From Aurantimonas sp965217685 (GTDB lineage: Bacteria > Pseudomonadota > Alphaproteobacteria > Rhizobiales > Rhizobiaceae), in contig CBDCIZ010000003.1 in the NCBI GenBank assembly GCA_965217685.1, positions 3,720,001-3,784,000 of the forward strand: a stretch of 64,000 bases of DNA, read 5' to 3'. Position numbers and translations under genes: made by a program. The notes under the pieces were generated by a model, which was given only the letters and a program-made list of their open reading frames with translations, ran no database searches and was not told the origin of the DNA. Shown in pieces: positions 1 through 7,506 of the stretch (position 1 is its first letter; every line of letters begins with the position of its first letter).

Positions 1-884
1 TCGGTGCCTTCCAGGTGATCGACGCGGTCAATGACGGCGTGCTCGACGCAGCGCATTCGGTCTGCGCCTACTGGTACGGTAAGAACAAGGCGGCCTCGCT
101 GTTCGGCACCGGGCCGGTCTTCGGCGGCAATCCGACGACGATGCTCTCCTGGTTCTACCAGGGCGGTGGCCGCGATCTCTATCGCGAGTTGACCCAGGAC
201 AATATGGGCCTGAACGTCGTCGGCCTCCTGGGCTTTCCGATGCCGGCCCAGCCCTTCGGCTGGTTCAAGCAGGAAGTGAAGTCCGTCGACGACATCAAAG
301 GCCTGAAATATCGTACCGTCGGTCTCGCGGCCGATCTGATGCAGTCGATGGGCATGAGCGTCACGCAGCTTCCGGGCGGCGAGATCGTACCGGCGATGGA
401 GCGCGGCGTCATCGACGCCTTCGAATTTAACAACCCGTCTTCCGACATGCGCTTCGGCGCGCAGGATGTTTCCAAGAACTACTATCTCGGCTCCTACCAT
501 CAGGCGTCGGAGGCCTTTGAGTTCCTGTTCAACAAGGACTTCCTCGACGACCTCGATCCGGACCTGCGGGCCATCATGGAATACGGCGTCGAGGCCGCCT
601 CGACCGCCAACACGGCCTTCGCGCTCGACAACTATTCGGCCGACCTGCAGAAACTGCAGACTGAGAACGGCGTCAACGTGCAGCAGACGCCGAAGGAAAT
701 TCTTGCGGCGCAGCTCGAGGCCTGGAGCGCGATGATCGGCGAACTCGAAAGTGACCCCTTCATCAAGAAGGTGCTCGACAGTCAGCGCGCCTGGGTGGAG
801 CGGGTGACCTACTACGAAATCCTCAACGCGCCGGACTACCGGCTTGCCTACGAGCATTTCTTCCCGGGCAAACTTCCGGCCTGA
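1..884 (+). CDS. dctP: TRAP transporter substrate-binding protein, 5'-truncated by window edge
   Basis: Periplasmic receptor of a tripartite ATP-independent periplasmic (TRAP) transporter, delivering an organic anion to the membrane subunits encoded next. The reading frame is open from base 3, so the start and signal peptide lie outside the window; 293 residues remain. Typical TRAP receptor features are visible: a GLKYRTVG segment, where family members use the arginine to bind a substrate carboxylate, followed by QLPGGEIVPAMERGVIDA and a hinge helix region ending near HFFPGKL. The PGGEI..A.ERGVIDA form resembles the keto-acid / mannitol-chloroaromatic branch, but the substrate cannot be fixed from sequence. 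dctQ, dctM and an amidase-like gene follow on the same strand. Confidence 0.93.
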   Translation, partial: GAFQVIDAVNDGVLDAAHSVCAYWYGKNKAASLFGTGPVFGGNPTTMLSWFYQGGGRDLYRELTQDNMGLNVVGLLGFPMPAQPFGWFKQEVKSVDDIKGLKYRTVGLAADLMQSMGMSVTQLPGGEIVPAMERGVIDAFEFNNPSSDMRFGAQDVSKNYYLGSYHQASEAFEFLFNKDFLDDLDPDLRAIMEYGVEAASTANTAFALDNYSADLQKLQTENGVNVQQTPKEILAAQLEAWSAMIGELESDPFIKKVLDSQRAWVERVTYYEILNAPDYRLAYEHFFPGKLPA

Positions 885-907
885 TCGGTCTTTCCGATTT
901 TGCCACG

Positions 908-933
908 GCCCGGCGGTCTTTGAGCCGCCGGGC
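908..933 (+). promoter_or_regulatory. GC-rich stem-loop between receptor and permease genes
   Basis: A perfect 9-bp stem (GCCCGGCGG / CCGCCGGGC) with an 8-nt loop sits in the 75-bp dctP-dctQ gap. No T-run follows, so it is probably not a terminator. In binding-protein transporter operons such hairpins commonly protect the upstream receptor mRNA and lower permease expression; that role here is inference. Confidence 0.5.
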
Positions 934-959
934 GCTTCTGCTGCCGGGCACGGGGACCC

Positions 960-1544
960 ATGCTGTCATACATCCGCTTTGCAGACGCTCTGTCGGCCGC
1001 CTTCGGGAAGGCCTTCGCCTGGCTGATTATCCTGATGACCTTCGGGACCAGCTACGAGGTTTTCGTCCGCTACGTCCTCAATTCCCCGACGCCATGGGCG
1101 TTCGACGTGTCCTTCATCATGTATGGCACGCTGTTCATGATGGGCGGGGCGTATACGCTTTCGCGCAACGGTCATGTCAGGGGCGATTTCCTCTACCGGC
1201 TGTGGAGCCAGCGCACCCAGGCGACCGTCGACCTCATCCTCTATCTCATCTTCTATTTTCCCGGTGTCACCGCGCTGATCGTCACCGGCTGGAAATACGC
1301 CGCGCGTTCGGTCGGCTACGGCGAGGTGAGCGTCAACAGCCCTGCAGGCATTCCGATCTTCCAGTTCAAGGCGGTGATGGTTGCGGCGGGGATGCTGCTC
1401 TTCATCCAGGGCATCGCCGAGATCTTCCGCTGCATCCGCTGCATCCGTGACGGCTACTGGACCCGCGCCCATGAGGATGTGGAAGAAACCGAAAACACCG
1501 TTCTCAACAAAGCCACGGCCGCCGAAAGCGACGCGCATCCATGA
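960..1544 (+). CDS. dctQ: TRAP transporter small permease
   Basis: Small membrane subunit of the TRAP transporter, 194 residues, pairing with the large permease encoded immediately after. Four hydrophobic segments can be read at about residues 20-40, 48-66, 88-110 and 128-153, the expected four-helix DctQ layout; the family's usual length is 160-200. A charged tail rich in Glu and Lys follows the last helix. The ATG at 960 is the first in-frame start after dctP and lies past the intergenic hairpin. Its stop codon overlaps the start of dctM (ATGA), which implies translational coupling and a fixed DctQ:DctM ratio. Confidence 0.93.
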   Translation: MLSYIRFADALSAAFGKAFAWLIILMTFGTSYEVFVRYVLNSPTPWAFDVSFIMYGTLFMMGGAYTLSRNGHVRGDFLYRLWSQRTQATVDLILYLIFYFPGVTALIVTGWKYAARSVGYGEVSVNSPAGIPIFQFKAVMVAAGMLLFIQGIAEIFRCIRCIRDGYWTRAHEDVEETENTVLNKATAAESDAHP

Positions 1545-2959
1545 CCGATCCTCAAATCGCCCTGGTGATGCTGGGTCTCTTCATTTTCCTGGTCTTTCTC
1601 GGATTTCCGATCGCCTTCACGCTGATGGCGATGGGCATCGGCTTCGGTTACTACGCCTACTTCGATTCGGATCGCATGTGGCGGTCCTTCAACCGACTCG
1701 ACGAGCTCGCCTCCACCTGGGACAGTTTCAGTCTTTGGGTCGACGGGTTCTTCAACAACCGCATCTTCGATCTCTTCATCAACCAGACCTATACGGTGAT
1801 GTCGAACGAGGTGCTTACGGCCGTCCCGCTCTTCCTGTTCATGGGCTACATCGTCGAGCGCGCCAACATCGTCGACCGGCTGTTTTCGACTTTGAATATT
1901 GCCTCGAAGAACGTGCCGGGCTCGCTCGGCGTCGCGGCGCTGATCACCTGCGCGCTGTTTGCCACGGCCACGGGAATCGTCGGTGCGGTTGTAACGCTGA
2001 TGGGGCTGCTGGCACTGCCGGCCATGCTGAAGGCGCGCTACAGCCCGTCCTTTGCCGCCGGTATCATCTGCGCCGGCGGCACGCTGGGCATCCTGATCCC
2101 GCCGTCGATCATGCTGATCGTCTATGCGGCGGCCTCTGGGACGTCGATCGTGCGTCTCTACGCCGGCGCGCTACTGCCGGGCTTCCTGCTGGTCGGCCTC
2201 TACCTCGTCTACGTGGTCGGCCGCTCGATCCTGCAGCCTTCGGTGGCGCCGAGGCCAGTGAAGGGAGAGATTCCGGACGTGCCGGGCCTCAAAGTCCTCT
2301 TGATGATCGTGACATCGTTCCTGCCGCTCGCCGTCCTGATTCTTTCGGTGCTCGGATCGATCCTGTTCGGCCTGGCGACGCCAACCGAGGCCGCCGCGAT
2401 CGGCGCCCTCGGCGGCATTCTTTTGGCAATCGCCTATCGAGCGCTGACGTTCCAGCGCCTGCGCGAATCGGTCTATCTGACCGTCCGCACCACGGCGATG
2501 GTCTGCTGGCTGTTCGTCGGCTCCTACATTTTTTCGGCGGTGTTTTCTTATCTCGGCGGCGAGTCGGTGATTTCCGAGTTCGTCCGGAGTCTGGATCTCA
2601 CTCCGCTGCAATTCCTGCTTTTGGCCCAGCTGATCATCTTCCTGCTCGGCTGGCCGCTCGAATGGTCGGAGATCATCATCATCTTCGTGCCGATCTTCCT
2701 GCCACTTCTGGAGATTTTCGGCATCGATCCGCTATTTTTCGGAATCCTGGTGGCGTTGAATCTGCAGACGTCATTCCTGACTCCACCGATGGCGATGAGC
2801 GCCTACTATCTGAAGGGGATCGCGCCGCCCGAGGTGCGTCTGACCCAGATTTTCGCGGGCATCATGCCGTTCCTCTTCATGGTTTTCGTGTCCATGGCGA
2901 TCGTCTACATCTTCCCGGAGATCGTCTATTATCTGCCCAACGCATTCTATGGCAATTGA
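1541..2959 (+). CDS. dctM: TRAP transporter large permease
   Basis: Large membrane subunit of the TRAP transporter, carrying the ion-coupled transport path in the inner membrane. At 472 residues it is somewhat longer than a typical 425-residue DctM, with an extra loop at about residues 40-75. Features include the N-terminal hydrophobic GFPIAFTLM segment, a GTLGILIPPSIMLIVY motif (about residues 183-198), a second half with TPTEAAAIGALGG (about residues 280-292), and a C-terminal LNLQTSFLTPPMAMSAYYLK motif, all characteristic of the family. The start overlaps dctQ by 4 bp and the end overlaps the amidase-like gene by 11 bp, so all four proteins probably come from one transcript. Confidence 0.94.
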   Translation: MTDPQIALVMLGLFIFLVFLGFPIAFTLMAMGIGFGYYAYFDSDRMWRSFNRLDELASTWDSFSLWVDGFFNNRIFDLFINQTYTVMSNEVLTAVPLFLFMGYIVERANIVDRLFSTLNIASKNVPGSLGVAALITCALFATATGIVGAVVTLMGLLALPAMLKARYSPSFAAGIICAGGTLGILIPPSIMLIVYAAASGTSIVRLYAGALLPGFLLVGLYLVYVVGRSILQPSVAPRPVKGEIPDVPGLKVLLMIVTSFLPLAVLILSVLGSILFGLATPTEAAAIGALGGILLAIAYRALTFQRLRESVYLTVRTTAMVCWLFVGSYIFSAVFSYLGGESVISEFVRSLDLTPLQFLLLAQLIIFLLGWPLEWSEIIIIFVPIFLPLLEIFGIDPLFFGILVALNLQTSFLTPPMAMSAYYLKGIAPPEVRLTQIFAGIMPFLFMVFVSMAIVYIFPEIVYYLPNAFYGN

Positions 2960-4361
2960 CCCGCGCATCCTCGACCAGCCGATCGCGCCGCTGAAAGACC
3001 GCCTGTCCGGCGGCGCGCTTCGCGTTGGCGAGATCGCCGCTGCGGTGGTCAAAAGGCTCGGCGCGCACGAGGGTCGCGCGCCATATGTGTGGTGCGACGC
3101 AGAGTTCGTGACGCGCCAGGCCAGCGTGCTCGACGGCTGGCGGGGCAGGGGCCGCGCCATCGGGCTGCTGCACGGCATCCCGATCGCACTTGCCGACACG
3201 ATCGATACTGCGGCGATCCCGACCCGCAACGGCACGCCGATCGACGAGGGCCGCGTGCCGGAGGCGGATTCGGCGATCATGGAGAGCCTACGCAAGGCCG
3301 GCGCCCTGCTCATCGGCAAGACGGCGACAAGTGAGTTGCGAAGTGGGGCGATCGCACCCATGGGCGTTGAAGAAACCTCGTACGGCACCGCGTTTTCTGC
3401 GGGCACGGCCGTTGCAAATGGTCGCTCTCCCGGGGATGGCTCGGCGTCTGGAAAAGGGTCCACTGCAGACGCCGCGACCGCGATCCGCAGCGGCACGATT
3501 ATCGGCGCCATCGATATCGAGACCGACGGCACGCTGATCCGACAGGCAGCGGATGGTGGCGTTGTCGGTTTCAAGCCAAGCTTCGGATCGATTTCCCGGC
3601 GAGGCGCACTGTCGCTCTCGCCGAGCCTCGATACTCCGGGTGTCCTGGCCCGGACCGTCGAGGATGCAGCCATGCTGGCCGACGCACTCTTCGATCCCGA
3701 CAGGGGCGATGGCGCCATGATGCCGGTGCCGCCGGCGCGACTGGCGGAGACCGCCCGTCTGGAACCACCGGTGAAGCCGTTGCTGGCTTTCGTTCAGACG
3801 CCGGCCTGGGACGAGGCGCATGCCGACGTTCAGGCCGCTCTCGACGAACTCGCCGGCCATCTTGGGAACCGGTGCTTCGCCACCGACCTCCCGCCGATCT
3901 TCGACGAAGGCCCGATCCATTTCGAACGCGTGCTCGAGGCGGAAATGTCGCGCTGTCTTGCCGGCTATAGGAGCCGCGCCGAGGTTTCGCTAAGCGACAG
4001 CCTGCGAGCGACACTCGATCGCGGCGGCGACGTCCGGGCGCGCGACTACCTTGCCGCCAAAGATTGGCAAAGCGTGTTCTGCGCCGGAGTGACGGCAATC
4101 TTCGGCCGCTGCGACGCGATCCTGACGCCTGCGGCAGCGATGCCAGGCGGTATCTGCGGTGGCGACCAAGAGAGCAGCCCGGCCTTCAGTCGCCTGTGGA
4201 CCTTTTGCGGCTTACCTTGCGTGACCCTGCCACTCTTTGCCGACGACGAAGGCCGCCCGATGGGCGCGCAACTGGTCGGCCGCTTCGGCGAAGACGCGCG
4301 TCTTCTTCGCACGGCGCGATGGCTTGAAACCCTGACCTTTATGGGAGAGACTGCGGCATGA
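2949..4361 (+). CDS. Amidase-signature-fold protein with altered catalytic residues
   Basis: A 470-residue protein of the amidase signature family, which normally hydrolyses C-N bonds with a Ser-cisSer-Lys triad. The fold is recognisable from HGIPIALADTIDT (residues 75-87), the GALLIGKT segment (118-125) and the GVVGFKPSFGSISRRG region (204-219). The catalytic positions look changed. The usual VKD lysine is Ala82 (LAD). The nucleophile stretch TDTGGSIR reads IETDGTLI, putting Thr195 at the serine and Ile197 at the conserved Arg. The GGSSGGS loop reads GDGSASGKGS (162-171). This suggests a non-catalytic or repurposed protein, perhaps a ligand-binding partner of the TRAP system. Translation starts at an ATG inside the end of dctM. 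Fold assignment is confident; function is not. Confidence 0.8.
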   Translation: MAIDPRILDQPIAPLKDRLSGGALRVGEIAAAVVKRLGAHEGRAPYVWCDAEFVTRQASVLDGWRGRGRAIGLLHGIPIALADTIDTAAIPTRNGTPIDEGRVPEADSAIMESLRKAGALLIGKTATSELRSGAIAPMGVEETSYGTAFSAGTAVANGRSPGDGSASGKGSTADAATAIRSGTIIGAIDIETDGTLIRQAADGGVVGFKPSFGSISRRGALSLSPSLDTPGVLARTVEDAAMLADALFDPDRGDGAMMPVPPARLAETARLEPPVKPLLAFVQTPAWDEAHADVQAALDELAGHLGNRCFATDLPPIFDEGPIHFERVLEAEMSRCLAGYRSRAEVSLSDSLRATLDRGGDVRARDYLAAKDWQSVFCAGVTAIFGRCDAILTPAAAMPGGICGGDQESSPAFSRLWTFCGLPCVTLPLFADDEGRPMGAQLVGRFGEDARLLRTARWLETLTFMGETAA

Positions 4362-4552
4362 GCTCGACAATCGAACGGCTGATGGCCGCTTTCGCCTATC
4401 TCGTCCTGATCGTCTTCCTGGGGGTTTTAATCGCCTGGGTGCCGCGCGTCGATCTCGGTCTCGTGCTTTTGGTCACCGTGCTCTTGAGCGGCTACGATCT
4501 GTTGATCCATCGGCCACCGACCGAGCGGGACGGAGCGCCCCGTACTACCTGA
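4358..4552 (+). CDS. Small two-helix membrane protein of the TRAP operon
   Basis: A 64-residue protein whose ATGA start overlaps the stop of the amidase-like gene, so it is very likely translated from the same mRNA. Two hydrophobic stretches (about residues 9-27 and 32-48) are separated by the short turn PRVDLG, and a charged Arg-rich tail follows. It would therefore be an integral inner-membrane hairpin. I do not recognise a family. The overlap and the terminator just downstream make it the natural last gene of the operon. A role with the transporter is inference from position only. Confidence 0.7.
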   Translation: MSSTIERLMAAFAYLVLIVFLGVLIAWVPRVDLGLVLLVTVLLSGYDLLIHRPPTERDGAPRTT

Positions 4553-4588
4553 GGGCCAACGTCGCAAGGGCGCGAATTTGACACTGAC

Positions 4589-4622
4589 GCCATCCTCGGG
4601 CTTGTCCCGAGGATGGCGTTTT
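4589..4622 (+). terminator. Rho-independent terminator of the TRAP operon
   Basis: A perfect 12-bp stem (GCCATCCTCGGG / CCCGAGGATGGC) with loop CTTGT is followed by GTTTT. It lies 37 bp after the last operon gene. The CATCCTCGGGCTTG..CCCGAGGATG palindrome resembles intergenic palindromes dispersed in many rhizobial genomes, so it may also be a copy of a repeat. Confidence 0.8.
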
Positions 4623-4729
4623 AAACCGATCATCGCGCAAATCCGGAACCGTTAGGAAATGCCACCGGTAAGCTTCGGTCATCAGCTATCACCTGAAGAC
4701 GCGACAAACGAGTATGCAGCTTATCCACT

Positions 4730-6196
4730 TTACCCCTTCACCTCGTCATAAGCCGCCAGCGCGCGTTCGCGGCCCTTCTTGTGGTCGACGAGCGGCTTCG
4801 GATAGGTCTCGCCGAGGATCACGCCGGCTTTTTCCAGTGTAGCCTCGTCGATCTGCCACGGGGCGTGCAGGGCCTTGGCGGGCAGGTTCTTCAGCTCCGG
4901 CACGAACCGCCGGATGTAGTCGCCGTCCTTGTCGAAGCGCTCGGCCTGGGTGATCGGGTTGAAAACGCGGAAATAGGGTTGAGCGTCGGCGCCGGTGCCG
5001 CCGATCCACTGCCATTGCGCGGTGTTCGAGGCGATGTCGCCGTCGACCAGCGTGTCCCAGAACCAGCGCTCGCCCTCGCGCCAGTCGATCAAAAGGTCCT
5101 TCGTGAGGAAGGAGCCGACGATCATCCGGACGCGGTTGTGCATCCAACCGGTCTGCCAGAGCTGGCGCATACCGGCATCGACGATAGGGTACCCGGTCAA
5201 ACCCTTCTGCCAGGCGTTCAGGTCGGTCTTCGACGAGCGCCAGGGGAACTTGTCGAAACGGTCGTTGAAATTGTCGTTGGCGAGATCGCCGAAGTGATAG
5301 AGCAGATGCGCGTTGAAATCGCGCCAATAGAGTTCCTGACGAAACGTCCTGATTGCATTGGCAGGTATAGTCTTGCGACGGTTCGCATAGGCCGTCGCCG
5401 TGTGCCAGAGCCTGTAAGGCGATATCTCACCCCATCGCAGATGCGGCGACATGCGCGACGTCTCGTCGGCATAGGGCCGCTCGCGGCCGTTTTGATAATT
5501 GCCGAGCAGTTCGTCGCAAAACATTTCGAAGCGTTCGTGCGCGGCCTTCTCGCCGACATTCCAGAATTCGGTGAAACCGCCCGACCAATCCGGTTTGGTG
5601 GGGAGCAGGTCCCAGTCGTTCAGCTCGTCCGACTTCGGAAAAGCGTCCGGCTGCTTGAACCCATTCGGCGCGTCGATCGGATCGCGCGGCTCTTCGTTTG
5701 AGAGCTTTTTCCAGAAGGGTGTGTAGACCTTGTAGTAGCCGCCGGTCGTCGTCTCGACCTGTTCCGGTTGGTGCAGGATATTGCCGGTAAAGCCCTTCAC
5801 GTCGACCGAGTTACCGAGCGCTTCGACGATGGATTTGTCGACGGCACGACCGGCCCGATCGTAGCGGCGGTTGAAATAAAGCGCCGTCGCGCCAACCGCG
5901 TCGATCACGTCCAGGACTTCTTTCTTTCCGCGACCACGGCGCAGGGTGAGCTCGGACCCCTTGCTGTTCAGGGTGCGGGCGAAGCTTTGGATCGAATGAT
6001 GCAGCCACCATTTGTGGGCACCGCCGAGCGGGCGGATGCCCTCGGACTCTTCGTCGAGAACATAGAGCGGCACGACCGGCCGATCGGTCTCGGCAGCCTG
6101 GGCGAGGGCAGGGTGGTCGTCGAGTCGAAGATCGTCGCGAATCCATACGACGATCGGGCCGTCGTCGTCAGCAGCAGAATCGTTGGATCGGGTCAT
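4730..6196 (-). CDS. phrB: Deoxyribodipyrimidine photolyase (CPD photolyase, class I)
   Basis: Light-dependent flavoenzyme that splits cyclobutane pyrimidine dimers in DNA. The 488-residue product has the N-terminal antenna domain (IVVWIRDDLRLDDHPAL, about residues 15-31) and the C-terminal FAD-binding helical domain. In the latter, ELYWRDFNAHLLYHF, GYPIVDAGMRQLW, MHNRVRMIVGSFLTKDLLI and ASNTAQWQWIGGTGADAQPYF are the classic class I photolyase/cryptochrome signatures. The electron-relay tryptophans appear present. The chosen ATG at 6196 gives MTRSNDSAADDDGP; the frame is open upstream to another ATG at 6277, but that extension is not family-like. The gene stands alone, convergent with the TRAP operon. 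Confidence 0.95.
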   Translation of the reverse strand: MTRSNDSAADDDGPIVVWIRDDLRLDDHPALAQAAETDRPVVPLYVLDEESEGIRPLGGAHKWWLHHSIQSFARTLNSKGSELTLRRGRGKKEVLDVIDAVGATALYFNRRYDRAGRAVDKSIVEALGNSVDVKGFTGNILHQPEQVETTTGGYYKVYTPFWKKLSNEEPRDPIDAPNGFKQPDAFPKSDELNDWDLLPTKPDWSGGFTEFWNVGEKAAHERFEMFCDELLGNYQNGRERPYADETSRMSPHLRWGEISPYRLWHTATAYANRRKTIPANAIRTFRQELYWRDFNAHLLYHFGDLANDNFNDRFDKFPWRSSKTDLNAWQKGLTGYPIVDAGMRQLWQTGWMHNRVRMIVGSFLTKDLLIDWREGERWFWDTLVDGDIASNTAQWQWIGGTGADAQPYFRVFNPITQAERFDKDGDYIRRFVPELKNLPAKALHAPWQIDEATLEKAGVILGETYPKPLVDHKKGRERALAAYDEVKG

Positions 6197-6415
6197 GGGC
6201 CATCGGTCGCTTGTTGAATCGAAAACCCAAGTTGTCGCGGAGACGGCTCGGGGCGAGAGCGTGCGACGAAAAAACAAGACGGCGTCTGGTGGGACAATGG
6301 TCAGAATGGCTCGGGACGGCAGCTAGTTCCGTGGTGCACCAGCGACCTATCGTGTGCGGTGACGTCTTCGTCAGAGCACTTTCGACCGGCATCATAATTC
6401 AGTTCAACGCGACTG

Positions 6416-6446
6416 CCCGTGACGACATGATCGTCGCGGGTTTTTT
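6416..6446 (+). terminator. Orphan plus-strand rho-independent terminator
   Basis: Stem CCCGTGACGA / TCGTCGCGGG (10 bp with one G-U pair), loop CATGA, then six T. No plus-strand gene precedes it: phrB upstream and tRNA-Asn downstream both read on the minus strand. It may end a small RNA transcribed through about 6250-6446. No convincing promoter was seen. Confidence 0.65.
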
Positions 6447-6576
6447 CACAGTCTTTCACTCTACGGTTGGAACGTCAGTGGCAACAATTTTTCCATCTCG
6501 CAGACCGTAGAGCCCTTGCTCCGAATTCGAATCATTCGGAATCAAGAGCGGATTAAAAAAGAAAAGAGAAGGATGA

Positions 6577-6652
6577 TGGCTCCCCGAGCAGGGCTCGAAC
6601 CTGCGACAATTCGATTAACAGTCGAATGCTCTACCAACTGAGCTATCGGGGA
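6577..6652 (-). tRNA. tRNA-Asn (GTT)
   Basis: A full 76-nt cloverleaf on the minus strand, including an encoded CCA end. The acceptor stem is TCCCCGA/TCGGGGA, the D-arm contains AGCTCAGTTGGTAGAGC, the anticodon loop CTGTTAA gives GTT, and the T-loop is GGTTCGAGCC. It stands alone between the photolyase and the dacF-like cluster. Confidence 0.97.
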
Positions 6653-6837
6653 ATGACGCGGCATCCGCGTTGGCAGGCCTATAGCAAACCGATGACGGAC
6701 TTGCCAACCGCCTGTGAAGAAAAACTCTTCGTTTCGAGATTTATCGCGCCCGTGGTGAGGCTCCTTTCGCAATTTTTCGCGGCCAACCGCACGCGCTTGC
6801 TCAACGCTTGGTGGACGGAGCGCGGAACTCTCCCCAC

Positions 6838-6883
6838 ATGGCGGTGAAGCCATAGGCCAAATGGCGGTAAAGCCACGGGCAAT
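6838..6883 (+). repeat. Imperfect 23-bp tandem duplication
   Basis: Two adjacent 23-bp copies begin with ATGGCGGTGAAGCCA and ATGGCGGTAAAGCCA and differ at a handful of positions. They end about 20 bp before the start of the small membrane-protein gene at 6903. The second copy contains an in-frame ATG, so start-site calling here is ambiguous. Confidence 0.6.
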
Positions 6884-6902
6884 GGAATACAGGACCGCGA
6901 TC

Positions 6903-7316
6903 ATGTCCGATCCGCAAGAAGGCGTATCCGGGTCGACGACGGAGAGCGCGACGCAGGCCGATACGATAAACCGGTCGGCGCTGGATGCCGCCCGTGAAAC
7001 GAACTGGCACGCGAAAACCAGGCGGTCTGCGGGGGAGAGCCGTGAAGACTCGCCCAAACGGCAATTCATTTCGATCTTCGGTCGCCGCATGCCGCTGCCC
7101 GCGTCGCGTGGATGGCGGGTAACGCTCGGCATCGCTCTGGTCGTCGGCGGAATTTTCGGTTTCCTGCCGATCCTCGGTGTGTGGATGCTACCGCTCGGTT
7201 TTCTGGTTCTTTCAGTCGATTTCGTTTTCGTACGCCGGTGGCGTCGAAGGCTCGGGGTCAGATGGGCACGCTGGCAGCGCAGTCGCAAGCAGTCGGCCTC
7301 GACTGAAAGCGCCTGA
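6903..7316 (+). CDS. Small membrane protein, PGPGW-like family
   Basis: A 137-residue protein with a polar, Ser/Thr-rich N-terminal half and a C-terminal hydrophobic hairpin. PLPASRGWRVTLGIALVVGG is followed by GFLPILGVWMLPLGFLVLSV and a strongly basic tail (RRWRRRLGVRWARWQR). The Pro-rich GW turn followed by two short helices around a G-FLP-LG-WMLPLG core is typical of the PGPGW family of putative transmembrane proteins, whose function is not known to me. The ATG at 6903 (MSDPQEG) is preferred over the in-frame ATG at 6861, which lies in a local repeat. The gene is monocistronic, ahead of the dacF-like cluster. Confidence 0.75.
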   Translation: MSDPQEGVSGSTTESATQADTINRSALDAARETNWHAKTRRSAGESREDSPKRQFISIFGRRMPLPASRGWRVTLGIALVVGGIFGFLPILGVWMLPLGFLVLSVDFVFVRRWRRRLGVRWARWQRSRKQSASTESA

Positions 7317-7506
7317 AGCGCGAGCCAAGGCGTTTTTCGTTCGAAGCGCGGTCAGCTTCCGCTGGCGAAAAGACGCGTGCTCACCATGACGAACGAAACG
7401 GTGCGCCGAATCGTTGTGGAATCGAGACGGCTTGAATTACCGTGGCGACTCGTGGGCCAAGACTCCGCGTCGCTTGGGTGGACCTAGATTTTGGGGTGCT
7501 TCGAAC

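Noticed and set aside
2949..4361. GatA (Asp-tRNA amidotransferase subunit A)
   Set aside because: Catalytic residues are replaced, there is no gatB/gatC nearby, and the context is a TRAP operon.
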